A stretch of 64,000 nt of DNA from Sporobacter sp963663605 (GCA_963663605.2 CAXXVF010000002.1:434001-498000); one strand, 5' to 3'. Shown: positions 25,126-32,967, counted from the stretch's first letter. The notes: generated by a model not told the origin, from the letters alone. Numbers and translations: made by a program.

Positions 25126-25752
25126 ATGGGTTATCTTACGCCCGCTGGATACGGTGAAGCGGAGTTTGTCGAAAAACGTTCGCGGTTTATCGGTCAGGTT
25201 TGGCCTGCTGTTTCGGAGGAAGAAGCCCGCGAAACGATTGCACGGATCAAATCGAAATATCACGACGCGCGGCACAACTGCTGGTGCTACACCATCCGCG
25301 ACGGCGGCATCGTACGGTATGCCGACGACGGCGAGCCGCAGGGGACGGCCGGTCAGCCGATGCTGGAGGTTTTCCGGCGCGGCGGCGTCGAAGACGCCGT
25401 GTGCGTCGTGACGCGCTACTTCGGCGGCATACTGCTTGGCGCGGGCGGACTGACGCGGGCCTACGCGCACACGGCGAAGCTGGCGCTTGACGCGGCCGGC
25501 GTAGCTGAGATGCGCCTTTGGGCGGCCGTTGAGGCGGTCTGCCCGTACAGCTTGTTTGAACGCGTCAAAAACGAGATCGAATCCTCCGGCGGCGTCGTGG
25601 AGCGTTCGGACTACGGCGCGGACGTGACCGTTACGGCTTTGTTTTCGTCGGAAACAGCGGAAGACTACATAAGACGGCTTGCCGAAATGAGTTCCGGCAC
25701 GGTTTCCGGGAAAATTACAGAAGAAAAATACATGGCGGTAACGCTTAACTAA
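25126..25752 (+). CDS. YigZ/IMPACT (UPF0029) family protein
   Basis: 208 residues. It has the UPF0029 core: EKRSRFIGQVWPAVSEEEA near the N-terminus, then KYHDARHNCWCYTI, the signature YADDGEPQGTAGQPML, and VTRYFGGILLGAGGLTRAY. A C-terminal DUF1949-like domain (EAVCPYSLFERVKNEIE...) completes the usual bacterial architecture (B. subtilis YvyE, E. coli YigZ). The family is related to eukaryotic IMPACT translation regulators; the bacterial role is not settled. Start ATG after GGGGAGAAGGAC; terminator 8 nt after the stop. Confidence 0.93.
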   Translation: MGYLTPAGYGEAEFVEKRSRFIGQVWPAVSEEEARETIARIKSKYHDARHNCWCYTIRDGGIVRYADDGEPQGTAGQPMLEVFRRGGVEDAVCVVTRYFGGILLGAGGLTRAYAHTAKLALDAAGVAEMRLWAAVEAVCPYSLFERVKNEIESSGGVVERSDYGADVTVTALFSSETAEDYIRRLAEMSSGTVSGKITEEKYMAVTLN

Positions 25753-25759
25753 AAACAAT

Positions 25760-25784
25760 GCCGTTCTGCAGGCAGCAGGACGGC
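25760..25784 (+). terminator. Terminator of the yigZ-family gene
   Basis: Hairpin GCCGTtCTGC / GCAGgACGGC with loop AGGCA, weak T-tract GTTTGCCTTTG. Confidence 0.5.
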
Positions 25785-25921
25785 GTTTGCCTTTGCTAAA
25801 GCATTATACCTAACAACTCCGGAAAAATGTTTAAATCACCGGGCTTGATTAAAGAATATAGACATGCTAGCATAGAAGCAGGCGCAGTGTATACAGAACA
25901 GATAAATAAAGAGGTACGGCT

Positions 25922-27220
25922 ATGACGGCATACTCCGTTAACATAAAAAACGAAAACAGATGGTACCGGCTGGATAACGCAGCCAAAATATACCCTGCCG
26001 TCAGAAACTCCAGACGTGTCGGCGTTTTCAGGATGGCGGCGCTGATGAAAGAGGCGGTAGAGCCGGATGTTCTGCAGAAGGCCCTGGCGCTGACCCTGCA
26101 GCGGTTCCCGTCCTTTAATGTCCGGATACAAAAGGGCTTGTTCTGGTATTATTTCGAACACAATCCCGCCGAGGTGATCGTAACGCCGGAAATAGCGCCC
26201 GTATGCCGGCCGATAAAAATCGAAGAAAACAACGGGTATTTGTTTCGAGTGTGTTATTATCACAAACGCATCAGCCTGGAGGTTTTCCACGCCGTTACGG
26301 ACGGTACGGGCGCAATCGCATTTCTGAAATCCATCGTATTTAAATATCTGTCCCTGAAGGGCGAACCGGTCAAAGATGATGACGGGACGCTGGACGGCCA
26401 GCAGTATCCGTCTGTCGGGGAAGTTGAAGACAGTTTCCTTCAGTTTTATGACGAAAAAGTTAAAACAGGCTGGGCCGGGAACAAGGCTTACCAGATAAAA
26501 GGGACGAGCATTCCGCACGAATACGTGCGGATTACGCAGGGGATCGTGCCGGTCAAGGCGTTTAAGGACCTTTCCAAAAACTGCGGTGCGACCGTAACGG
26601 AGTATTTGTCGGCCCTCCTGATTGCCGCCGTATATGAAACGCAGCTGAAAGGGAAGGGGGACAAGCTGCCTGTCGTTGTCTCCGTGCCTGTGAACCTCAG
26701 ACGTTATTTTCCGTCGAAGACGCTGCGTAACTTCACTTCTTATATCCATGTCGGACAGGCCTTTTCCGCCGGAGAATACACCTTTGAGGATATTTTAAAG
26801 ACAGTTAAGGAAGACACCGAAAAAAACTTAAAAAAAGAGACGTTTATTGAGAAGATCAGCGCAAATGTCGCCGCGGAGCGCAGCCCGTTCATGCGCTTAA
26901 CGCCCCTGTTTATGAAAAATATTGCGCTGAGGACCGCGTTTAACCTTTACGGAGATCGTCTCATGACCTCGACATTATCGAATCTTGGCGTCGTTGAACT
27001 GCCGGAGTCCATGAAAGAACATATACAGCGGTTCGATTTCATACTCGGCGCACCGGTGAAAAACATGCTCAGCTGCGCCGTATGCTCCTTCGGCGATAAT
27101 ATGACGGTTTCGTTTTCGAGCATCATGGAGGAAACGGACATTGAACGGTTTATTTTCCGGTTTCTTGCCCGGAAGGGACTGGATGTTGTGATCGAAACTA
27201 ATTATGGAGTTGCCGAATGA
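25922..27220 (+). CDS. Condensation-like acyltransferase (alcohol acetyltransferase-type)
   Basis: 432 residues. The CoA-dependent acyltransferase fold (condensation/WES/AATase superfamily) is indicated by EVFHAVTDGTGAIAFL, an H-x3-DG active-site motif near residues 122-126, and later VSVPVNLRRYFPSKTLRNFTSY, the equivalent of the DFG-like latch region. The most likely product is an acyltransferase acting on an alcohol, lipid or peptidyl substrate in the cytoplasm; the substrate is unknown. It overlaps the following DUF6320-like gene by 4 nt, an arrangement I have seen in Clostridia. ATG after AGAGGTACGGCT. Confidence 0.7.
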   Translation: MTAYSVNIKNENRWYRLDNAAKIYPAVRNSRRVGVFRMAALMKEAVEPDVLQKALALTLQRFPSFNVRIQKGLFWYYFEHNPAEVIVTPEIAPVCRPIKIEENNGYLFRVCYYHKRISLEVFHAVTDGTGAIAFLKSIVFKYLSLKGEPVKDDDGTLDGQQYPSVGEVEDSFLQFYDEKVKTGWAGNKAYQIKGTSIPHEYVRITQGIVPVKAFKDLSKNCGATVTEYLSALLIAAVYETQLKGKGDKLPVVVSVPVNLRRYFPSKTLRNFTSYIHVGQAFSAGEYTFEDILKTVKEDTEKNLKKETFIEKISANVAAERSPFMRLTPLFMKNIALRTAFNLYGDRLMTSTLSNLGVVELPESMKEHIQRFDFILGAPVKNMLSCAVCSFGDNMTVSFSSIMEETDIERFIFRFLARKGLDVVIETNYGVAE

Positions 27221-27921
27221 AATACTGCAGGAAATGTGCGCTAAAAATAAATACGAGACAGCAGTTCTGTCCGCTTTGCGCCTGTGATTTATCCGATGCT
27301 GAAACAGACGGCGGCCGGACAACGTCCGGAGAAGGAAACGAAACCGGGACGGAATACGACCTGTATCCGTTAAGCAGCGACGGCATCAAATACGACCTGA
27401 CTTTCAGGATCTTTCTGTTTCTGACCATTATAGTCGTTTGCAGCTGCGTGCTGATCAACATTCTGGCCTACGACGGCATGCTCTGGTCGCTGATCGTCGC
27501 GGGCGGCGTGGGTTTTGCCTGGGCGGCGATTGGGTATCCGGTCATTGTCAAAAAAAACATCGGCCATCATATCATGGTGGATGCCGTCTGCTTATGTCTG
27601 TTTTTTATCATGGTGCAGTTCGTAACGAAAACGACAGGCTGGAGCCTCGACTACGTCATACCGTTTATGTTCATTGGCGCGACGACGACCATCTCTTTTA
27701 CTATACTCATCAGACGTATGAAATGGCGGGAATACGCACTATATCAGTTTATAACGATCATTTTGGGATTGTTGCCGGTGATTTCCGTCATCGCAGGTCT
27801 CGTTGAAATCATCTGGCCCAGCATCGTCTCGGCGTTTTATTCGTTTATCACGCTGCTCGGCATGTTTATATTCGCGGATAAAAAATACAGAAATGAGCTG
27901 ATCAAGCGGTTTCATTTTTGA
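27217..27921 (+). CDS. DUF6320-like zinc-ribbon membrane protein
   Basis: 234 residues. The N-terminus is a zinc ribbon (CRKCALKI...FCPLCACDL). An acidic Gly/Thr-rich linker follows, then about six membrane helices between residues 60 and 225 with short loops (FLFLTIIVVCSCVLINILAY, SLIVAGGVGFAWAAIGYPVIVKK, etc.). It is translationally coupled to the acyltransferase upstream (ATGA overlap), suggesting that the two act together at the membrane, perhaps in lipid or envelope modification. That is inference from context. I assign DUF6320 from memory of this gene pair. Confidence 0.6.
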   Translation: MKYCRKCALKINTRQQFCPLCACDLSDAETDGGRTTSGEGNETGTEYDLYPLSSDGIKYDLTFRIFLFLTIIVVCSCVLINILAYDGMLWSLIVAGGVGFAWAAIGYPVIVKKNIGHHIMVDAVCLCLFFIMVQFVTKTTGWSLDYVIPFMFIGATTTISFTILIRRMKWREYALYQFITIILGLLPVISVIAGLVEIIWPSIVSAFYSFITLLGMFIFADKKYRNELIKRFHF

Positions 27922-27965
27922 AACATATCCGATGATAAGAAGACATAAAAAATTGCCGGAACGTG

Positions 27966-27994
27966 TTGCAAAGCGCTCCGTTTTGTGCTATTAT
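27966..27994 (+). promoter_or_regulatory. SigA-type promoter of a small transcription unit
   Basis: TTGCAA (27966-27971), 17 bp, TATTAT (27989-27994), pointing into a region without a credible ORF. Confidence 0.5.
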
Positions 27995-28000
27995 CATCTG

Positions 28001-28156
28001 GCGTCTGTTTTATGTATGAAAAGACAGACGCGAAGTGGTTGAGAGCATGTTAGTTAGTCACCCGTTAGCCACGCAGATTGCAATACCTGTTTCGTGTTTA
28101 AATCTGGATCGTATACATAATGAGCAAGCCGAGGGATTAACCCCCGGCTTTTTTTA
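28001..28156 (+). ncRNA. Candidate small RNA transcript with 5' hairpin and terminator
   Basis: The promoter above would start RNA near 28001. The transcript opens with an 8-bp hairpin GCGTCTGT / ACAGACGC and ends at a terminator AGCCG-a-GGG / CCC-c-CGGCT (28127-28149) followed by eight T. Length is about 155 nt. It includes GTTAGTCAC and GTTAGCCAC, copies of a repeat also found after the integrase remnant. It may be a small RNA or the leader of a lost gene of the mobile element. Confidence 0.4.
28053..28072 (+). repeat. Left GTTAGCCAC-type direct repeats (possible integrase arm sites)
   Basis: GTTAGTCAC (28053-28061) and GTTAGCCAC (28064-28072), 11 nt apart, same orientation as three more copies at 29148-29181. 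Confidence 0.4.
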
Positions 28157-28164
28157 TTATGTTT

Positions 28165-28326
28165 TTAACAGATATCGTAATCTACGATTTCGTATTCGTC
28201 CTCGTCAACCTCTCAGTAAATCGATTTAAGAGTATATTTTTCAACCGATGCGTCCCGGTATCCAGTGCCGGAGCATTTCCAGCAGTTTAAATAGACTTTG
28301 CCGTTCCATCCGTCGAGCGTAAAAAC
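28165..28326 (-). pseudogene. Relic of a small phage/ICE-type ORF
   Basis: The minus strand reads VFTLDGWNGKVYLNCWKC, SGTGYRDASVEKYTLKSIY, then a TGA (28215-28213), then EVDEDEYEIVDYDIC and a TAA. The GWNGKVYxNCWK and EIVDYDIC phrases resemble small proteins of integrative elements in Clostridia. There is no start codon before the upstream in-frame stop. The gene is therefore truncated at its 5' end and carries a premature stop. Identification is from memory. Confidence 0.45.
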
Positions 28327-28374
28327 CTATCCTTTCGTCAAATTACAATAATATTATATTCGTTTTGCGATATC

Positions 28375-28403
28375 TTGACAAGAGAAATGTTATTGTGTAA
28401 AAT
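28375..28403 (+). promoter_or_regulatory. SigA-type promoter of the XRE regulator
   Basis: TTGACA (28375-28380), 17 bp, TAAAAT (28398-28403); near-consensus, 32 nt before the ATG. Confidence 0.7.
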
Positions 28404-28434
28404 TAAAAATTATCATACTTTAGGGGTTTATAGA

Positions 28435-28773
28435 ATGGAGTTGGGAAACAGAATCAAAAAAAAGCGATTGGCGCTTGGGTTAACGCAAGAGGAATTGGCG
28501 GAAAAAGTCGGCGTGAAATTTGCCGCGATCCACAAGTATGAGAACGGAATCATAACGAATATTCCACTAGATAGGGTGGAGGCTATAGCTAATGCACTGA
28601 ACACAACACCGGCGTATTTAACGGGGTGGGACAAAGAACTCGCCGCCCCGGAATGGAGCGACGAGCAGGAGAGAGAAAACGCGGAGATGTTTAAGGCGCT
28701 GACACCTGAGAAGCGGGAAGATGTTTTGAGGTACATGCGGTATCTGTTATCATCTTTAGAATCAGGCAAGTGA
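28435..28773 (+). CDS. XRE-family transcriptional regulator
   Basis: 112 residues from the ATG at 28435 (AGGGG 9 nt upstream). An N-terminal Cro/C1-type helix-turn-helix is clear: GNRIKKKRLALGLTQEELAEKVGVKFAAIHKYENG, with the typical dimer segment NIPLDRVEAIANALNTTPAYLTGW after it. The C-terminal third is charged and helical (DEQERENAEMFKALTPEKREDVLRYMRYL). Such proteins are repressors of phages and integrative elements. The position between two mobile-element relics supports that origin. It looks intact and has a strong promoter, so it may still be expressed. Confidence 0.85.
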   Translation: MELGNRIKKKRLALGLTQEELAEKVGVKFAAIHKYENGIITNIPLDRVEAIANALNTTPAYLTGWDKELAAPEWSDEQERENAEMFKALTPEKREDVLRYMRYLLSSLESGK

Positions 28774-28840
28774 TTTTTGTGCCGATTAAGTGTTCCAATT
28801 TAGTAAATTCCGACATGCACTGCGCCTCCATATTATTTAA

Positions 28841-29152
28841 CGCAATATACCGATTGCGGACTGTGTATATGATATTGCGTGTGAGTTGTGCGAAAGAACG
28901 GATAAAAAGATATTGACATTGCCTGAAAAGAAATGGTATTATACCTATCACGCGACACTTCAAAGGCTCGGTATCCGCGATCTGAACGCGCACTGCTGCC
29001 GCCATACTTGCGCGACGGCTCTGGCTGAAGCGGATGTACCACCGGCTATCATCCAGGCTATCTTAGGACACGGCGATTACTCAACCACGTTAGGATATAC
29101 GCACATAAGCGTGAGGGAGCTATTGGCAGGTGTCAACAAACAATACAGTTAG
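28841..29152 (+). pseudogene. Tyrosine recombinase (phage integrase), C-terminal remnant
   Basis: The open frame from 28841 (after a TAA) reads RNIPIADCVYDI..., then LNAHCCRHTCATALAEADV, QAILGHGDYSTTLGYTH and the stop TAG. The catalytic H-x2-R, the H of LGH and the final Tyr of the family are present. The N-terminal arm-binding and core-binding domains and the first catalytic Arg are missing. A TTG at 28886 could open an 88-residue frame but there is no real gene start. It is about 115 nt upstream of tRNA-Pro, the usual target for such enzymes. A decayed integrase. Confidence 0.75.
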
Positions 29153-29181
29153 CCACCTGAGTTAGCCACCGTGTTAGCCAC
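29148..29181 (+). repeat. Right GTTAGCCAC direct repeats (possible integrase arm sites)
   Basis: Three perfect copies of GTTAGCCAC at 29148-29156, 29161-29169 and 29173-29181. The first overlaps the integrase stop codon. Confidence 0.5.
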
Positions 29182-29268
29182 CGGAGAACATTTTAGACAA
29201 TTTCGCACAATTATTGCCAATCGAGAAAAACCCGCAAAGCATTGAAAACACTGATAAAATCAACATTT

Positions 29269-29344
29269 CCGGGTGTGGCGCAGTTGGTAGCGCGCCTGAC
29301 TGGGGGTCAGGAGGCCGCTGGTTCAAGTCCAGTCACTCGGACCA
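29269..29344 (+). tRNA. tRNA-Pro (anticodon GGG)
   Basis: 76 nt with encoded CCA. Acceptor CCGGGTG pairs with CACTCGG (one G-U), D-arm GGCGC...GCGC, anticodon stem CCTGA/TCAGG with loop CTGGGGG (anticodon GGG), and T-arm CTGG-TTCAAGT-CCAG. A terminator follows. It is the likely insertion target of the adjacent integrase remnant. Confidence 0.92.
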
Positions 29345-29351
29345 AGAAGAA

Positions 29352-29376
29352 ATCCTGTAATCAAAATGGTTGCAGG
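29352..29376 (+). terminator. Terminator of tRNA-Pro
   Basis: 7-bp stem CCTGTAA / TTGCAGG followed by six T. Confidence 0.65.
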
Positions 29377-29506
29377 GTTTTTTGTTTTTATCAATATTTG
29401 TAAATCACCATTGTTCAAACACTTCTCCCGGCAATTATGAGCAAATTCTTACAGCGCGGGAATCTCGGGCCGTTCAGAATTTCTGCCTGTGATTAATTAA
29501 AACAGA

Positions 29507-29535
29507 TTGACTTATATATATTTCTGTGCTAATAT
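29507..29535 (+). promoter_or_regulatory. SigA-type promoter of the zinc-ribbon gene
   Basis: TTGACT (29507-29512), 17 bp, TAATAT (29530-29535). Confidence 0.65.
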
Positions 29536-29537
29536 GC

Positions 29538-29571
29538 AATAGCTGCGATGTGAATCGACATCGCAGCTATT
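29538..29571 (+). promoter_or_regulatory. 5'-terminal hairpin in the zinc-ribbon gene leader
   Basis: 14-bp perfect stem AATAGCTGCGATGT / ACATCGCAGCTATT with loop GAATCG, beginning at or just before the expected transcription start. TTTT follows at 29570-29573, so it could act as a 5' stabiliser or an attenuator. Confidence 0.5.
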
Positions 29572-29590
29572 TTACTAAAAGAGGTATTTA

Positions 29591-29866
29591 ATGTTTAACG
29601 ACAAAACCCTCGTCTGCAAGGATTGCGGACAAGAATTCACTTTTACCGCCGGCGAACAGGAGTTTCACGCTGAAAAAGGCTTCACAAACGAACCGCAGCG
29701 GTGCAAGCAATGCCGTGATGAACGTAAGGGCAACAGAAACGCCCGCGGCAACGGCCCGCGTCAGATGTACGATGCCGTTTGCGCAGAGTGCGGAGCACCA
29801 TGCAAGGTTCCTTTTGAACCACGCAACGACCGGCCTGTTTATTGCAGCGACTGCTTCAGAAGATAA
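29591..29866 (+). CDS. Small zinc-ribbon protein (zf-tcix / CxxC repeat type)
   Basis: 91 residues, ATG after AAAGAGGT. Two zinc ribbons: CKDCGQEF...EPQRCKQCRDER in the N-terminal half (with the family phrase FTFTAGEQEFHAEKGF) and CAECGAPCKVPFEP...VYCSDCFRR in the C-terminal half, joined by a basic linker (KGNRNARGNG). Eight ligand Cys are in CxxC pairs. Proteins of this type are widespread in Clostridia and are often abundant, but their role is unknown; nucleic-acid binding is plausible. It has its own promoter and an unusual leader hairpin. Confidence 0.82.
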   Translation: MFNDKTLVCKDCGQEFTFTAGEQEFHAEKGFTNEPQRCKQCRDERKGNRNARGNGPRQMYDAVCAECGAPCKVPFEPRNDRPVYCSDCFRR

Positions 29867-29882
29867 ACAAGTGACTTCAGGG

Positions 29883-29905
29883 ACACGTTCCATTTCGGGG
29901 CGTGT
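29883..29905 (+). terminator. Terminator of the zinc-ribbon gene
   Basis: Stem ACACG-TTC / GGG-CGTGT followed by TTTTCTTTTTT. Confidence 0.55.
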
Positions 29906-30124
29906 TTTTCTTTTTTCGTTTTTTCGTTTTGAAACCGCTGTCATTGCAAAAGGCCGGCTGAAAAGGATCGGATTTGTTTGCGGATTTCACATTCTATTGC
30001 GACGGGAACGAATCGATAATACTGAGTGACTATGTGTCAATATATGAACCACAAAAAACTTACCCAGCAGCTGAAATAACAACAGATTATGGAACCTTCG
30101 AACTTCGCTATGCATTATCCGAAA

Positions 30125-30153
30125 ATCCCGGCAACCAATATGGCTGCCGGGAT
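30125..30153 (-). terminator. Terminator of the YdcF-family gene
   Basis: 12-position stem with one mismatch (ATCCCGGCaACC / GGcTGCCGGGAT). The T-tract is on the minus-strand side, 15 nt after the minus-strand stop. Confidence 0.6.
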
Positions 30154-30167
30154 GTGTCTGTTAATAT

Positions 30168-30803
30168 TCAAAGCCGTCCCTGAACAAAATATCCCGCCAG
30201 CTTTACGTATTCGGACATAACGAGCCTGAAGCTGTAGCCGTTCGACCACCATTTTGCGGGCGTAAAACCCTCGTCGTCGGAGCTGCAGTAAACAAAGCTT
30301 ACGCCGGTGTCCCTGAAAGCCTTTTTGAAAACGAGCATGGACCTTCTCGTATGATAATCCGAAGTGACCACGATCGCGGATTCAAAGCCCATTTCCAATA
30401 CAATATCCTTCGTGAATACGGCGTTTTCATAGGTGCTGGAAGATTTGTCTTCTTCGAGTATATTGTCCGCCGATATTCCTGATTCAACGGCATACTGTTT
30501 CATCAAAGCGATCTTGTCCTCGCAGCCGGTAAGCAGCAGCTTGTCGCTGTAGCCTTCCTTGCAGAGCGTTACGGCATGAGCGATGCGCTCATCACCACCG
30601 GTCAAAACGACGATAACATCCGATTTGACAGGCGTGTTGTTTACGACCAGGAACTTCCCAAGATTGATGAAAAGGACGAATAGAACTATTAATATTGCAG
30701 CAATTACAAAAATCATTATCCAACACCTTTTAAGATTTTTTTTCTTTCGAACCGGCTGACCGGAAGCGCCGGTTATTTTTTTGTTTTCGCTAAACTTGTC
30801 CAT
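30168..30803 (-). CDS. YdcF/DUF218 family membrane protein
   Basis: 211 residues, ATG after CAAGGAGCGATGTAAG. A basic N-terminus and one membrane helix (CWIMIFVIAAILIVLFVLFINLG, about 27-49) anchor an extracytoplasmic DUF218 domain: SDVIVVLTGGDERIAHAVTL, then KLLLTGCED, a central SSSTYENAVFTKDIV (the conserved ST-EN motif) and AIVVTSDYHTRRSM. The family (SanA/YdcF/ElyC) is linked to cell-envelope assembly and vancomycin tolerance in other bacteria. The enzymatic activity is not settled. Stand-alone gene. Confidence 0.87.
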   Translation of the reverse strand: MDKFSENKKITGASGQPVRKKKNLKRCWIMIFVIAAILIVLFVLFINLGKFLVVNNTPVKSDVIVVLTGGDERIAHAVTLCKEGYSDKLLLTGCEDKIALMKQYAVESGISADNILEEDKSSSTYENAVFTKDIVLEMGFESAIVVTSDYHTRRSMLVFKKAFRDTGVSFVYCSSDDEGFTPAKWWSNGYSFRLVMSEYVKLAGYFVQGRL

Positions 30804-30984
30804 CTTACATCGCTCCTTGTCTGCGCACGTTTGACGGCGTTTAATCAGTTGCCGTAGCTATTCTACCATATTCCGGCGTGTTTGGCAGCCTGTTAAAGCT
30901 ATTTTATTCAGAGGTCGGCCGCCTAGCCCAAATGGAAGCCGGTTGGGGGAGGGGACCGGATATTACGCATTAATAAAGACTTTT

Positions 30985-31650
30985 CTATTTTTTGATTATA
31001 TAGGAAGGTTTGCAGTGAGAAAACGGGAATTTATGAAGCGTGATATTTGTATTGCCGAAAAATTCATCTATTGCGAGGGTTTCGCCCTCGACGGTCGCAT
31101 AGTCGTCAAATATGATTATGCCGCCGTTAACGACCCGCTCATACAGCAGTAGCAAACCTGTTGCTGCGGGCTCATAGACATCGGTGTCGATATGCAGCAA
31201 AGCGATACGGGTATGCGGATTGTCCGACAAATACCGGGGTAGCGTTTCGGAAATATCGCCCCGTATTAAATCGACGTTTGATATTTTTTTGAGCGCGAAG
31301 CTTTCATAAAGGTCATCTTCCGTCAGGAATTCATCCGCAAATTGACTGTTCCACCGCGCGACAAAACGGTGATCACTTTCAACAGCGTTCGATGGAGGGA
31401 ATTGGCCGAAAACATCAAAACCGATGATTTTCCTGGACTTTTCATTTTCAAGCAGTTCGCGGAAAGTACCAAACTGAATAATTGACGCGCCTTTGAACAC
31501 GCCCAATTCAATAACGTCGCCGGGCAGGTTGAGAATTTTTTTATATAACTCATAATGCGCAAGGATATTGCCCAGCCTGTACGTTTCCGACGTCAGATAA
31601 AAACCGTTTTCGTAATCAAAACGATTGTTTTCGTCGTATTTTGATATCAT
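30985..31650 (-). CDS. TylF/macrocin O-methyltransferase-like SAM-dependent methyltransferase
   Basis: 221 residues from the ATG at 31650 (GGAG 9 nt upstream). A class I methyltransferase fold is indicated by GDVIELGVFKGASI (SAM-binding loop), IIGFDVFGQFP, a central VDLIRGDISETLP, and LLHIDTDVYEPA...GGIIIFDDYATVEGE with the acidic metal-site residues typical of TylF-type sugar O-methyltransferases. It probably methylates a sugar or glycan precursor. No glycosyltransferase neighbours are present, so the substrate is open. Stand-alone. Confidence 0.72.
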   Translation of the reverse strand: MISKYDENNRFDYENGFYLTSETYRLGNILAHYELYKKILNLPGDVIELGVFKGASIIQFGTFRELLENEKSRKIIGFDVFGQFPPSNAVESDHRFVARWNSQFADEFLTEDDLYESFALKKISNVDLIRGDISETLPRYLSDNPHTRIALLHIDTDVYEPAATGLLLLYERVVNGGIIIFDDYATVEGETLAIDEFFGNTNITLHKFPFSHCKPSYIIKK

Positions 31651-32016
31651 AGGAATTTCTCCGTTCAAATGGATTTTAGCATCTGCCGTGCTATCAGTTT
31701 ATTCAGGAGACGCATGTCGAGTTAATAAATATTTCAATCGGGCGAATCCTTGCCGGTCCAATTGAAAACGGACTGTTTCGGCAAAGCGGTCATAGCCGGC
31801 CGGCACTGCAAACATTGACAAGTGCGTACTGCGGCGTTATTTTATTTGTAATAACAAACAGCTTCTGCGGGATGCCCTATACGCCGGCTGTTCGGATATC
31901 GAATTTACTCCACGCCTCGCATGCGGCGGTTTCAAGCATCAAGTTCCGCTTTATTATGCTGATAAGAATGAAACGAGCCGGCCGCTTTTGCCGGCAATAA
32001 GAGGAGGCCGACTGAT
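31651..32016. other. Intergenic region with a promoter candidate
   Basis: No credible gene. TTGACA (31815-31820), 17 bp, TATTTT (31838-31843) is a plausible promoter for the LysR gene, giving a leader of about 165 nt. A GC-rich inverted sequence (GCCGGCC...GGCCGGC type) occurs at 31795-31802 and 31977-31984. Confidence 0.4.
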
Positions 32017-32967
32017 ATGAACATGAAGGAGATTGAAGTATTAAGCGAGCTTGTCAGTTATCAGAGCTTTTCCGACGCCGCGTTCAGCCTCTCGTATTCG
32101 CCGTCCGTGATCTCAAAATATGTTTCCAATATCGAACGGGAGCTGGGCGTAAAGCTTATTGTCCGCGGCAACAAATCAAGCGAGCTGAGCCTAACGCCGG
32201 AAGGGCGCGTGCTGATCCGGAATATTCACAAGCTCAAAGCCGATTACCAGCGTATGGTTGAAATGACCAGACAGCTTAAAGGGTCGTTTGAGAATGTCCT
32301 AAGGGTCGGATCGCAGGCAAGGTACGGCAACAATATCGAACAGGAGGTCCTTGCCTCCTTTCTGCTCAAAAACATGCATGTCGATCTGGAACAGGTGAAA
32401 ATGAATTCAAAGGACCTGATGAAGCTCCTTCAGGCTGGCAAATTGGACGCGATGTTTATTTCCGTTCATGAAAGCGTGAATATTGAACACTTCTTTCAGG
32501 ATATCGAAGAATATCAGGATGTTGAAATCATATTTTTGACATGTGAAAGAGAGATATATTTCGGAGTCGGCAAGCAATATCTGCCCGGCGTCACAAAAGA
32601 AGCTAATTTTGCCGACTTCAAGGATTTCAGTTTTGCCTTTGCGTTTCCCATGTCCGGGGATGAAAACGACGCGAAAGCGATCGAATCCTTCAGGCGGCTA
32701 GCCAGGCAGAACGGATTTCAGCTCAACACCGCCTATTTCGGTGCACACGACGCAACGGTCCTGAAGCTTGCCACGAAGCTGCCCATCGCGGTAACGACGA
32801 CGAATATACCGGCCCATTATGAAGGCATTAAGTTTATACGGGTTTCGGACTGGAACGCCTATACGAACATTTACTTCCTCTGCCTTAAAAGCAACCGGAA
32901 AAAGATGCTTTTAAATCTGAAAAAAAGCATCAGAGACACTATCGAAAAGTCAAAAGCCGGGGCTTAA
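32017..32967 (+). CDS. LysR family transcriptional regulator
   Basis: 316 residues, ATG after AAGAGGAGG. The N-terminal winged helix-turn-helix is typical (LVSYQSFSDAAFSLSYSPSVISKYVSNIERELGVKLIVR...LTPEGRVLI). A long linker helix and a periplasmic-binding-like effector domain follow. It points toward the flavoenzyme gene 185 nt downstream in the same direction, and is the obvious candidate controller of the flavoenzyme/TRAP cluster. LysR proteins more often sit divergently, so autoregulation and control of the cluster need testing. Ligand unknown. Confidence 0.88.
   Translation: MNMKEIEVLSELVSYQSFSDAAFSLSYSPSVISKYVSNIERELGVKLIVRGNKSSELSLTPEGRVLIRNIHKLKADYQRMVEMTRQLKGSFENVLRVGSQARYGNNIEQEVLASFLLKNMHVDLEQVKMNSKDLMKLLQAGKLDAMFISVHESVNIEHFFQDIEEYQDVEIIFLTCEREIYFGVGKQYLPGVTKEANFADFKDFSFAFAFPMSGDENDAKAIESFRRLARQNGFQLNTAYFGAHDATVLKLATKLPIAVTTTNIPAHYEGIKFIRVSDWNAYTNIYFLCLKSNRKKMLLNLKKSIRDTIEKSKAGA

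Noticed and set aside
29974..30183. 69-residue plus-strand ORF after the zinc-ribbon gene
   Set aside because: Starts with TTG, overlaps the minus-strand terminator of the YdcF-family gene and resembles nothing I know. Coding is not supported.
31815..32000. 61-residue plus-strand ORF before the LysR gene
   Set aside because: Its TTG start is the -35 element of a promoter candidate, there is no Shine-Dalgarno and the composition is not protein-like.
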